Source: Farysia itapuensis
Lineage: Eukaryota; Basidiomycota; Ustilaginomycetes; Ustilaginales; Ustilaginaceae
Direction of reading: 5' to 3'
Length of the DNA stretch: 64,000 nt
NCBI GenBank assembly: GCA_023212645.1
Contig: JALBYC010000027.1
Location: 97,787 to 161,786 of the forward strand
In this document: piece after piece, positions 46,654-55,926 of the stretch
Position numbering within the stretch: position 1 is the stretch's first letter
Layout: each line of letters begins with the position of its first letter
Position numbers and translations under genes: made by a program
The notes under the pieces: generated by a model
Seen by the model: the letters and a program-made list of their open reading frames with translations, nothing else
Databases searched by the model: none
Told to the model about the DNA's origin: nothing

Positions 46654-48432
46654 ATGCTGGGAGCAGGCGCGACTCTTCGCAGCAGAGCACGGAAGCACTG
46701 GTCGCCGAAGTGCCTGGTTCGGACAGTCAGCTCGTTATCAATACCGGAGCAAGTGCGTGTGGCGATCGTGGGCGCCGGCCCCTCTGGATTCTATGCGGCT
46801 TCTCGCCTGCTCACCCACCTGCCAGACACTGCATCGGTCGATATCTTTGACAGGTTGCCAACACCGCACGGCTTAGTCAGATATGGCGTCGCTCCTGATC
46901 ATCCTGATGTCAAGAATGTCGAGCACAAGTTTGAAACCGTGTCACGAGATCCCCGCTTACGTTTTGCAGGTAATGTCAATGTGGTCCAAGGAGACGTCTC
47001 GGCTTCAACTTCGCCTCCCTATCCCGAAGCGGTGCAGCTGCCTTTGGAAACCCTAAGCAGGTATTATACGCACATCTTGTTCTCCTATGGTTCTTCATCC
47101 GGAAGATCATTGGATATTCCAGGGTCAGCTCCAGGCGAGTTGGCTAACGTCCATAGCGCTCTGTCATTCGTCAATTGGTACAACGGTCATCCACTGTCTC
47201 ACGACCCGTCCCTTGGGTCTGCTTTTGGCATAAATCTCGGCGACAAAAGACACATGACGGTGATTGGGGCAGGCAACGTCGCACTTGACGTGGCCAGAAT
47301 CGTGCTTCGATCTTCTACACCTTTTTTGGAAGCAGGAGGATCTGGTCGACCGACTTCCAACCATGCTCCCGGTCTCTCCGCACTCGAAGAGACAGACGTA
47401 CCTGAACCAGTACTGGCGGAACTTGCCCGCTGCAAGGTGGAGCATGTCGACATTTTCGCCCGTCGTGGGCCGGCGCAACTTGCATTTACCAACAAAGAGG
47501 TTCGCGAGATGCTCAGTCTGGAAGGAATTGCACTTCGGCCGCCCGAAAAGGAGCTGTTGCACAATGCAATTGCTGAAATGGAGCAGCTTTCGCAAAGAAA
47601 GGACGAAAGTCAAGCAGAGGAAGCAGCAAAAATCACTTCAGAGGTACGGGTCAAGAAACGTCTGCTTGGTCTGTTAGAAAAGGGCAGCAAGACACAAGCT
47701 ACGGCGGACAATACCAAAACGTGGGCGCTCAACTTCTTCCGTTCCCCAGCTCGATTCTTCCCAAGGGAAGCTTCGGATCCCAAACGACCGCCTCCTGTTG
47801 GGAGCATCGAGTGGAATGTGACCAAGCTGCAGAGTGGAGTCCCGACCGCCGCCAATCTGGACGCATCTTCACCTGGCAAGTCGGCATGGGGAAATCCTCC
47901 CTCAAGTACACCAGCGTCTACAGGTCGTACGGAACTGACACGTACCGATCTGGTGGTATCTTCCGTGGGTTACCTAAGTGAGCCATTATGGTCCGCTGAG
48001 CCGGACTCTGTTTCTGCTGGAATTTGGTCCGACGAGCAAGCACTAAAGAGATTGCCGTTTGACAAACGCCGGTATGTTGTGCCAAACGCAGGCGGCAGGG
48101 TCATAGACCCAGCTACAGGAAGCGTGCTTCCACGCATCTACGTCAGCGGCTGGCTAGCCAACGGACCCGTAGGGGTGATCGCAAGCACTATGATGGGCGC
48201 ATACGCAGTTGCAGACACCATGCTCCACGACATCACAAGCCACGCTGACGAACACCGCAATGTCGAGCAGAACGATCTTCTGGTCAAGCTTCAGTCTTCG
48301 TCTCCCAACAAGATTGTCTCATTTGCAGACTGGCGCAAGATTGATCGGGAGGAAATACGACGTGGCAAGCAGTTAGGCAAACTGCGGGAAAAAGTCCTCA
48401 CCATTAGGGAAATGCTTGAGATTGCATCATAA
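46654..48432 (+). CDS. ARH1: Mitochondrial ferredoxin/adrenodoxin reductase
   Basis: FAD enzyme that passes electrons from NADPH to mitochondrial ferredoxin (Yah1) for Fe-S cluster and heme A synthesis. The protein is 592 residues. The N-terminus (1-33) is rich in Arg and Ser, as in a mitochondrial presequence. The FAD loop GAGPSG is at 40-45, and DRLPTPHGLVRYGVAPDHP, diagnostic of adrenodoxin reductase, lies near 70-88. The NADPH loop GAGNVA is at 205-210. The end of the family domain (YVSGWLANGPVGVIASTM) carries the C-terminal FAD contacts. It is longer than human FDXR because of insertions around 225-245 and 395-430. The gene ends 36 bases before the stop of the convergent aminotransferase. 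Confidence 0.94.
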   Translation: MLGAGATLRSRARKHWSPKCLVRTVSSLSIPEQVRVAIVGAGPSGFYAASRLLTHLPDTASVDIFDRLPTPHGLVRYGVAPDHPDVKNVEHKFETVSRDPRLRFAGNVNVVQGDVSASTSPPYPEAVQLPLETLSRYYTHILFSYGSSSGRSLDIPGSAPGELANVHSALSFVNWYNGHPLSHDPSLGSAFGINLGDKRHMTVIGAGNVALDVARIVLRSSTPFLEAGGSGRPTSNHAPGLSALEETDVPEPVLAELARCKVEHVDIFARRGPAQLAFTNKEVREMLSLEGIALRPPEKELLHNAIAEMEQLSQRKDESQAEEAAKITSEVRVKKRLLGLLEKGSKTQATADNTKTWALNFFRSPARFFPREASDPKRPPPVGSIEWNVTKLQSGVPTAANLDASSPGKSAWGNPPSSTPASTGRTELTRTDLVVSSVGYLSEPLWSAEPDSVSAGIWSDEQALKRLPFDKRRYVVPNAGGRVIDPATGSVLPRIYVSGWLANGPVGVIASTMMGAYAVADTMLHDITSHADEHRNVEQNDLLVKLQSSSPNKIVSFADWRKIDREEIRRGKQLGKLREKVLTIREMLEIAS

Positions 48433-48468
48433 TATAGCAGCACATGACAGTAACAAGACGTAAACCGT

Positions 48469-49944
48469 TTAGAGATATCCAAGCTCCTTGGCCGCTGCCT
48501 GGAACGAGTCTTTGAAGATGGCGCAAGCCTGGTCGAGCTCCTGCTCGGTGATGGTGAGCGGCGGGATGAATCGAAGAACGTCAAAGACGGATGTGGACAG
48601 GAGGAGCATATCCCGCTTCAGACACTCCTGCACGATTTTCGGGGCCAGTTGAGCAGGTGCTGCTGAGGTGGCTGCAGTGACGTTGTGGGACTCGGCTCTG
48701 GATGGTGTTTCGGCGAATTGCATGCCAATCATGAGACCCCGGCCTCGCACATCTTCGATCAACCTGCCCAACTTCGCGTCCTTCTGCAGTCCGTGCAGGA
48801 AATCGAGCAGCTGCTTGGACCTCGCCGCCACGTTATCGAGAATCTTCTCCTCCTCAAAAGTCTGAATGACTGCGGTGCCGGCGGCGCATGCGACAGCATT
48901 TCCCGAGTATGTGCCTCCAAGGCTGCCTGGTTTTTGACGGTTCATGATTTCGCTGGTGCTGACAATGCCTGACAGAGGGAAGCCGTTGGCGATGCCTTTG
49001 GCAAAAATGAGCACGTCTGGCTTCACCCCTGACTCTTCCACGGCAAACATGGTGCCTGTTCGTCCGAATCCACTTTGAACTTCGTCGCAGATCAGGAGCA
49101 GGTTGTTGTCATCGCAGATCTTTCGCAAGCCATGGAGGAAGGAAGCAGGTGCGGGGACATAGCCTCCTTCGCCGAGGACTGGCTCGATGAGGATAGCAGC
49201 TGTGTCCGAGGGCGCCGTCTGCTGCATCAGCGTCAAACGGACTTGGTGAAGAGACTGACGCACGAGCTCTTCAATGTCCGTCGAGACCGGAAGGCCAAAG
49301 TGAGGGTAAAAGGGGAAGGTGGTCGCAAATACACCAGGCATAAGCGGACCGTGTCCCTCGCCATAGATGGTTTTGGACCTGGTCAGAGCAGACGTGGCAG
49401 CCGTTCGACCGTGGTACGAGCCTTGCATGACGATGATGTTTTGTTTCTTTGTCGCAGCACGCGCGACCTTGACGGCAGCTTCCACAGCCTCGGCTCCAGA
49501 GTTCCAGAAAAAGACCGTGTCCAGTGACGGATGAGGCATGATGGGCAACAGATGCTGGATCAACTCAATCTGAGCGGAAGAGAAGCCAATGTTCACCTGG
49601 GCATGGGTGATCTTGCTGCACTGCTTGATGGCAGCTTCAGTGACTTTGGGATGGCAGTGACCAAGATTGCAGACGCCAATGCCCGAAGTCATGTCGAGCA
49701 GCTTGACACCCTTATCCGTAGTGATAAAGGAGCCCTTGCCGTTCTCAAAGACATGCTTGGAGAGTCTTCCAATTCCCTTGGTAATGTGCTTTTCGCCAAA
49801 AGCGGCGGCGTCGAAATCGGCAGTTGGCATCTTTGCTGTGCGGGTTAATGAAAAAGCACGGACAGAGGCAAAAGTGGGACGAAGGAGGGGCTGCGCAAGC
49901 AGCGGACTAGTTATAGGGCGCGCCGCCATCCGTTTGCAAGCCAT
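48469..49944 (-). CDS. Mitochondrial class III PLP aminotransferase, GABA-type
   Basis: PLP-dependent omega-aminotransferase, most likely acting on 4-aminobutyrate or a related omega-amino acid. The protein is 491 residues from the ATG at 49944; a second ATG at 49929 is possible. Residues 1-39 (RPITSPLLAQPLLRPT ... RAFSLTRTAK) are Arg-rich without acids, a good mitochondrial presequence. Class III marks are FFWNSGAEAVEAAVKVAR, GSYHGRTAATSA, the PLP-pairing ICDEVQSGFGRTG and the PLP lysine in FAKGIANGFPLSG (about residue 315). The frame stays open for 200 more codons upstream, but that part lies across the RhoGAP start and reads as antisense, so I excluded it. Ornithine or acetylornithine transaminase is an alternative. 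It is divergent from the RhoGAP gene with 292 bases between starts. Confidence 0.88.
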   Translation of the reverse strand: MACKRMAARPITSPLLAQPLLRPTFASVRAFSLTRTAKMPTADFDAAAFGEKHITKGIGRLSKHVFENGKGSFITTDKGVKLLDMTSGIGVCNLGHCHPKVTEAAIKQCSKITHAQVNIGFSSAQIELIQHLLPIMPHPSLDTVFFWNSGAEAVEAAVKVARAATKKQNIIVMQGSYHGRTAATSALTRSKTIYGEGHGPLMPGVFATTFPFYPHFGLPVSTDIEELVRQSLHQVRLTLMQQTAPSDTAAILIEPVLGEGGYVPAPASFLHGLRKICDDNNLLLICDEVQSGFGRTGTMFAVEESGVKPDVLIFAKGIANGFPLSGIVSTSEIMNRQKPGSLGGTYSGNAVACAAGTAVIQTFEEEKILDNVAARSKQLLDFLHGLQKDAKLGRLIEDVRGRGLMIGMQFAETPSRAESHNVTAATSAAPAQLAPKIVQECLKRDMLLLSTSVFDVLRFIPPLTITEQELDQACAIFKDSFQAAAKELGYL

Positions 49945-50236
49945 TGGGGGCGGTATTGTTCGCACTACCTTATCGCCAAACGAGTCGCACTCGTTCGCTC
50001 TCTGGGTTCCAGGGGCTGGATGGGCTCCAGACGCGCCTGCCACGAGCCAGAATAAGCGCGGCAAATACATCCAATTGCCGCTGGGATTTTGTATTTGCTC
50101 GACTGGGTTCCTTATTGCATAGTTTGTATTTGTGTTGTTGTTGTTGTCAGGGACAGTGAACCAACTAGCTGTCCTCCCACCATCCCCTGTCACTGCGCAT
50201 TTGAAAACGCTGTTGGCACAATTGCATGCTTCTGAC

Positions 50237-53200
50237 ATGGCCATGAGCACACCCCTCAGACCCTCTCGCTTGGGCGCGGAGAACGCTGAGAGCATCTCGG
50301 CAGACCCCGCATCCCACGCTAGCCGTGCACATGCACCCGCCATCGGGACCCGTCCAGCCAGTGCATCAACACCCGTACCCATCGATATTACCGACGTCCT
50401 CTCTCGTTCCAGTGGCGACCGCGCCGCAGCCCTCGAAGCTATCTTGGCCGAGCGCAACCAGTTCTGTCTCGACAACGCCAAACTATCTTCGGAGAATGTG
50501 CGTATCTGGAATCTCATGGGCCGTATCCGCAAGGAGAATGAAGCACTCAAAGCCCGGACCGCCGATCTCGAAAAGGCCTTGGCTTCTTCTTCTTATTCCG
50601 CAAAATTACCGCCTTCTGTGTCCAGTCCTGCGATCGCTACATCGTCGCCAGCACCTGCACGTCGCAGAATCCCTCAAGACTTGGACATGTCGGCCAGTCC
50701 ACTCAGCCCTCCAAGACTTGCGTCTCGCACTGAGCATACCGACTTGATCGGCTCTCCCGCTGCTTCACGCTCTAAGGCAGCTGGTGGAGGATCGCAGCTG
50801 CAGGGCAGTGATGGCCATGCCTCGAAGGATGATCACATCAGCGGCGTTGATCAAGGTTCCTCTCGCACTGCTCAGTCTCGGGATGCTGTTGCGGACGTTC
50901 CTTCGCTTCGCGCGGGTACAAGTCCACAGTCGTCTATTATGCAACAACGAGCGGCCGCCCAGGCACAGTCCCTCGCTCTGGCTCGAGCTGGGATGACCAA
51001 GGGCAACGGCATGGTTGGTAGTGATAGCAACGAATTCGAAGCAATCGACCAAAACTCGACCGCAGACGAGGCTGAACTCGCGCCGCGCACTGCGCCTCAG
51101 CCGCCCGTTGTTCCTCGCTCGCGTACTCCTGTTCAGTCCGCACAGTCCACTGCGCTGCCAACGACTCCGATTCAGCAGCAAACATCCGCTCGATCCGTTG
51201 AGCAAGAACGATCGTCGCTGCTGGCAGCCGGTCCCAACAGGAACATGTCCGAATCCGAAACGCTGCCTTCATCCACCAGCGCCAAGTCTCTGGTCCAGAA
51301 GATCATCTCTAACGACCGCGCCAGCCGCAGCCCCAGCTCGAAGAAGTCCAAGGACTCAAGCAAGAAGCCGGTCCTTGCGCCCCGTCTCGACTCGAACCTG
51401 CTTCGTGTGGCCAGCATCAAGATCCAGGGCACCAATTATCGCTCGCCTGACCGTGGCAAGGACGCCATCTCCTTCTTTATCACCGTCGAAATTATTCACC
51501 CTCCTGCCTCGTGGGGAGTCAACAGCCTGGCTTCCGGCGAGCCTGCACCACCCACCTTTTGGACTATCGAGAAAAGCTACAGCAACATAGTCGGTCTCGA
51601 CGCAAAGCAGAGAAACAAGGTCGGAAAAAAGGCTGCTCAGCGTCTCGCTCCTCTGCCCGACAAGACGCTCTTCAAAGACGATGCGCCCGCCAAGGTCGAC
51701 CAGCGCAAAGCCCTGCTCGAGATCTACCTTCAAAGTCTCATGGTGCTCGACTTGCCTGACAAGGACGAGGTGTGCACATTCCTCTGCACCGACGTCGTAC
51801 CCAGTCAGATCCGTGACCCTGCTTCGACCAGCAAGAGTGGCTTCTTGACCAAAAAGGGCCAGAACCTCGGACGATGGGTCACGCGATACTACGTTCTGCA
51901 GAACTCGTTGTTCAATTACTACGAGACGCAAGGCGGGCCTCAAATTGGATCCATCAACATTAAGGAGGCTCAAATCGGCCGACAGCAGAAGAGTGCAACT
52001 TCCAATGAGCAAGACGAGAATGCGTACAGACATGCTTTCCTCGTGCTCGAGAAGCGACCTGGCAACTACGAGGAGCCTGCTCACATTGCCCGACACGTGC
52101 TGTGCGCTGAGAGCGACGAAGAACGCGATGACTGGGTCGACGTTCTCGTTCGCGCGATTGCCGAGCTCGATGCTCCGCCACCTGCCGTAGAACCTCCTAC
52201 GCAGGCAATGAGCGCCATGTCTCTGTCGTCGCAGACAGCCCCTACCAACGGTCGAGTCCAAGAGACGCCCCTCAGTCCTTCTACCGATGTACCGATCCGC
52301 AGACCCGAACGTGATCCCAACATGCTCAGCCCACGGACTGGAGCTTTCAGCCTGGATCAACCTCGGAGCCCCTCGGCCAAAGGCGACAATGACCCGGGAA
52401 ACAAATCTGGATTTCCATCCTCCCCGTCCTTTCGGAACTTCGCCGAGCCGCGATCGCCCGTAGTGTCGCGCGGCGGCGATAATTACGAGCCTCTAGCATC
52501 GCCAGGTCCGCGTCGGGAGAGCCAGACACGCAAAGGCTCAATCAGCGCCCCCATCAACGGTGCGCCTATCCCCACCGGCTACAAGTTCGGCGCCAAGGAC
52601 GAGCTCAGCGCTGACCAACGCAAGGACGACAAAAAGCGCTTCTGGGGCTTCCGCTCCTTTGGCGACAAGGACAAAATGCGCGAGTACCGACCAGTGTTTG
52701 GCGTTCCGCTGACCGAGTCGATTGCAATCTCGAGTATCCATGAAGGGCTGGCCCTACCTTCGGTCGTATACCGATGCATCGAGTACCTCGAGAAACGCAA
52801 TGCGTACCTCGAGGAAGGTCTCTACCGACTCTCTGGCTCGTCGGCTGTGATCAAAACACTCAAAGATCGTTTCAACATGGAGGGCGATGTGGATCTTTTG
52901 GCCGAGGATCAGTTTTATGATCCGCACGCCATTGCCGGGTTGCTCAAGACGTTCTTGCGAGAGTTGCCGACGAGCGTGTTGACTCGGGAATTGCATATGG
53001 ACTTTATGCGCATCCACGAGATCAGCGACCGTGCTCAGCGGGTCAACGAATTGGGCCATCTTGTGTCTCAGCTGCCCCTGGCCAACTACTCGCTCCTACG
53101 CACGCTCTGCAGCCACTTGATCAACTTGATTCAGCATGCCGAGGTCAACAAAATGACGATGCGCAACGTCGGCATTGTGTTCAGCCCAACATTGGCAATT

Positions 53201-53668
53201 GGCGCAGGAATCTTTGCCCTGTTCCTGACCGAGTTCGACAGCGTTTTCGAGACGGATGACAATGGCGAACCTGCGCCCAAGCGCATCGAGACCGATGTCG
53301 CGGCGGAGACCGTCGAAGCAGCCGAACACGATGAGTCTACAGAGAGCTCCTCCGTTGACCATCTGCGCAAAAACAGCAAACGCAACAGTGTCCAGTACCG
53401 CGAGTCGCAAACAGACCGTTTGCTTGGACTCGAGGGCAAGCGCTTGACCTACGAGGGCGTCGTAGAAGACGCCGAAAGCCTGCCCGACGACATCCCTGAA
53501 TCTGCCGAAGACAACCGCGATTTCTGGACCGGTAACTTGAACCAGCCCATGCAGTTCGCCACTCCACCTGCCACCAATGCTGGTCACAGTGATGCACACG
53601 ACTCTGGTTTCAGCCACGTCGCTCAGTCGCACTCCCACGTCGCCGCCACGCCTCAAATCATCGCCTAA
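50237..53668 (+). CDS. Bem3-like RhoGAP with PX and PH domains
   Basis: GTPase-activating protein for Cdc42/Rho GTPases in polarity and septin organisation. The protein is 1143 residues. The domain order is N-terminal coiled-coil part (about 60-115), disordered Ser-rich region, PX domain (about 388-505), PH domain (about 533-645, SGFLTKKGQNLGRWVTRYYV), disordered region and RhoGAP domain (about 818-1005). The arginine finger is Arg864 in GLYRLSGS, and NVGIVFSPTLAIG is the conserved later helix. PX-PH-RhoGAP is the architecture of yeast Bem3. Upstream codons in this frame have no ATG; the ATG at 50237 is followed by a second at 50243, and either may be used. C-terminal tail residues are acidic and His-rich. 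Confidence 0.92.
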   Translation: MAMSTPLRPSRLGAENAESISADPASHASRAHAPAIGTRPASASTPVPIDITDVLSRSSGDRAAALEAILAERNQFCLDNAKLSSENVRIWNLMGRIRKENEALKARTADLEKALASSSYSAKLPPSVSSPAIATSSPAPARRRIPQDLDMSASPLSPPRLASRTEHTDLIGSPAASRSKAAGGGSQLQGSDGHASKDDHISGVDQGSSRTAQSRDAVADVPSLRAGTSPQSSIMQQRAAAQAQSLALARAGMTKGNGMVGSDSNEFEAIDQNSTADEAELAPRTAPQPPVVPRSRTPVQSAQSTALPTTPIQQQTSARSVEQERSSLLAAGPNRNMSESETLPSSTSAKSLVQKIISNDRASRSPSSKKSKDSSKKPVLAPRLDSNLLRVASIKIQGTNYRSPDRGKDAISFFITVEIIHPPASWGVNSLASGEPAPPTFWTIEKSYSNIVGLDAKQRNKVGKKAAQRLAPLPDKTLFKDDAPAKVDQRKALLEIYLQSLMVLDLPDKDEVCTFLCTDVVPSQIRDPASTSKSGFLTKKGQNLGRWVTRYYVLQNSLFNYYETQGGPQIGSINIKEAQIGRQQKSATSNEQDENAYRHAFLVLEKRPGNYEEPAHIARHVLCAESDEERDDWVDVLVRAIAELDAPPPAVEPPTQAMSAMSLSSQTAPTNGRVQETPLSPSTDVPIRRPERDPNMLSPRTGAFSLDQPRSPSAKGDNDPGNKSGFPSSPSFRNFAEPRSPVVSRGGDNYEPLASPGPRRESQTRKGSISAPINGAPIPTGYKFGAKDELSADQRKDDKKRFWGFRSFGDKDKMREYRPVFGVPLTESIAISSIHEGLALPSVVYRCIEYLEKRNAYLEEGLYRLSGSSAVIKTLKDRFNMEGDVDLLAEDQFYDPHAIAGLLKTFLRELPTSVLTRELHMDFMRIHEISDRAQRVNELGHLVSQLPLANYSLLRTLCSHLINLIQHAEVNKMTMRNVGIVFSPTLAIGAGIFALFLTEFDSVFETDDNGEPAPKRIETDVAAETVEAAEHDESTESSSVDHLRKNSKRNSVQYRESQTDRLLGLEGKRLTYEGVVEDAESLPDDIPESAEDNRDFWTGNLNQPMQFATPPATNAGHSDAHDSGFSHVAQSHSHVAATPQIIA

Positions 53669-53847
53669 ACGACAAAAGCTTTCCCACTCTAGCTGATTTT
53701 TACGATAATGTACTTTTTTGTGTTCCTTTCGCCTCTTGCTTACGATACCGTTTCTACAGTACGTTGAAGAAAATACCAATGCAATTTACCCTGTACACAG
53801 CTGATTGTGATGGTGATGAATAGGTGCTCTCAAACGCTGAGGTCATC

Positions 53848-54704
53848 CTAGGGAAGGATGGTTGCTACGATCTTGCGCTTGTGGGCAAGACGACGGAATT
53901 CACAGAGGTAGATTCCTTGCCAGGTGCCGACGTTGAGACGTCCGTCGGTGATGGGGATGGTGATGGAGGGACCGATGATGCTGGCCTTGGTGTGCGAGAC
54001 TGAGTCGTCCGGGCCTTCATCGGTATGCTTCCAGGGCAGAGACTCTGGTACGACTTTGTCCAAAGCCTGTCGAGCGTGCAAGACGTGTCAGTACACGTGA
54101 ATAGTAATTGTGGTATCAGCGGGAGGAACGTACCATGTCCATGTCAGTGCGCACGTCGCGGTCAAAGTTCTCGTTCAGACTGAGAGCAGCCGACGTGTGC
54201 TGAATGAAAAGGGTCAGCATACCAATCTTGACGCCTAGCGAAAGAAGATCATTTGTCAGTTCTACGGTCCAACGTCACGGGGCACAATAACATACCTTTG
54301 AGGCCCTCTTCGAGATGAGGCATCATCTCGTTCGTCACAAGATGGCAGCCCTTGCTGCGTGATGAGAGTGTAAATTGCTTTTGCCAAGGCATTGTTGGTT
54401 GTAGAACAGCAATAGGTGTTCCGACAAGACTTGTGCGATGTTTGTTGCGTCCGTAGAGATATTGGTATACACCGGGGATGGGAAGAAACCAGTAGCAAAG
54501 GGCGAGAGCGAGTACGATAAGGGTGATGTTGGTGGGATCCGCGTACTGTCCAGCTCGATGTTGCTGCTTCAACTGCCTTCTTGCGTGACGTTTGTCGATG
54601 GGTTGGTGAGGCGAATTTGCGTACAGCGTGTCTGATGGTTGTGCAGAAGGAGATTCGGGAGCGTCTCGAACACTACTGGACACTGGCTTGTGCGGTGACG
54701 TCAT
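53848..54704 (-). CDS. UPF0047/YjbQ-family protein with N-terminal membrane segment (3 exons)
   Basis: Exons on the minus strand are 54704-54296, 54234-54134 and 54066-53848, with introns of 61 bases (GTATGT..CTAG) and 67 bases (GTACGT..ACAG). The product is 242 residues. The YjbQ domain occupies about 105-242: [54 protein letters not shown] and [17 protein letters not shown], ending in RKIVATILP. Bacterial YjbQ proteins are small (about 138 residues) and have been linked to thiamine-phosphate synthesis activity; the cellular role is unclear. The frame ahead of the domain stays open to the ATG at 54704 and encodes a basic stretch and one hydrophobic helix (59-82). The ATG at 54392 would give a soluble domain-only protein. 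Confidence 0.8.
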
Positions 54705-54936
54705 CTCAGGAATCGAAACTAGTCTCACAAAGATGAAGTGAGCGCTGGCAGGGGAAGTGAAGCGCTGGAAGATGGTATTGCAGGGCAGCGGAACACGATA
54801 TGAAGACAGTGTCTGTGCTCGGAAGGCACACGAGATGGTGGTGCGGGGGCAAGGCGGGCAACATGCGAGTAATGCAATAACGGATAGCCACGTAAAAAAA
54901 CCCAGAGAGAAATCAAGACGGGGGAGGAGCAGTCTA

Positions 54937-55672
54937 TTAACGCATACGTTTCTTGCGTGGCCGATCGTCGCCCTCGTACGTCAAGTGTTTCGACGATGCG
55001 TATGCAGGGCTCTTTGAGATACACAATTCTTTGAGTTGTGCAAAGCCAGCAGCGTGGGCGACGTTGAAGAGGCGCGTGGCTGATGGGTCGCCGTCCTCAT
55101 AGCGGCCGCAGTCTTCTACGCTTTCGTAGCGAGTCAAGTCTATGAGGCGTTGTTCTATTGTACCGTGACACCAGAGGAATACCTTGTACTTGAGCAGCAT
55201 GCTGGTCACGTTGAGAAGGTCGTCGAGCGACATCTCATACCTGCAAGGCGAAGTCAGAGTTCATTGTAAATGCTGTCACCACGTTTCGCCAGAGACTCGT
55301 GCAATCTTACCAAGCTATCTTGGAACAGGTGACGGAGTCCAAGGCTGCTACGAGTGTGCCGAGTTGATCACTGTCGAGCGGCATCTTGACCTGTATCTTG
55401 GCTGAATCTTGACGGTCTATTGTTGGAGGTATGAGTTTGGCCAGACCTGGAGCATTCGTGTGGACGACAGCACTTGAACACCATACTTTGCCATCGTCCG
55501 TTCCGATCAGCGCGACATCTGTTTCGGCAGTTTCTTGACCGACATACGTTGGTGGTGGCCGTGATCTGCGTGAATATATTTTGGGTACGTCGGTGTCCAT
55601 GCTGGCGACTTCATCGCCGTCCCAACCATTTACGGGCCCAAGATAGGAAGTACTAGCGACGTCGCCCGCCAT
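54937..55672 (-). CDS. Small BTB/POZ-like protein (2 exons)
   Basis: Exons on the minus strand are 55672-55311 and 55240-54937 with a 70-base intron (GTAAGA..TTGCAG). The splice joins TG to G and keeps a Trp codon. The product is 221 residues. After a disordered, acidic first 55 residues the sequence has the rhythm of a BTB/POZ fold: DVALIGTDDGKVWCSSAVVH (first strands and helix), a Leu-rich helix QLGTLVAALDSV, then LLNVTSMLLKYKVFLWCHG and AHAAGFAQLKELCIS, which resembles the helical C-terminal part. The end DDRPRKKRMR is a possible nuclear localisation signal. BTB assignment is by eye and uncertain. The upstream neighbour NPL6 is divergent. Confidence 0.65.
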
Positions 55673-55926
55673 GCTGGATCCAAAGAATGTGTGAGAACGA
55701 CACCGCTGTCGTCAAAAAGCATATGTATTGAGAAGATGAAGGACAAAAGAAGGAGAGAGGCACCTGATCGGGTTGCTAGTGCATACATTCATATGGGGAG
55801 GGCTTGAACGCTAAAACACGCGCTCGGATCCGAATGTGGTGCACGATTGGCGCTATTTGTGATTCTGTGTCGCGTAAAGATAGTTTGGGATTCCAAAATG
55901 TCACTTTGGTTCATCCCCGTGCAGAC

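Noticed and set aside
49945..50550. Open extension of the aminotransferase frame, 202 more codons upstream
   Set aside because: It crosses the divergent promoter and the start of the RhoGAP gene on the other strand, has low-complexity content without homology, and precedes a good presequence start at 49944.
51356..52360. Long minus-strand frame of 334 codons
   Set aside because: It is fully antisense to the PX and PH domains of the RhoGAP gene and has no recognisable domain.
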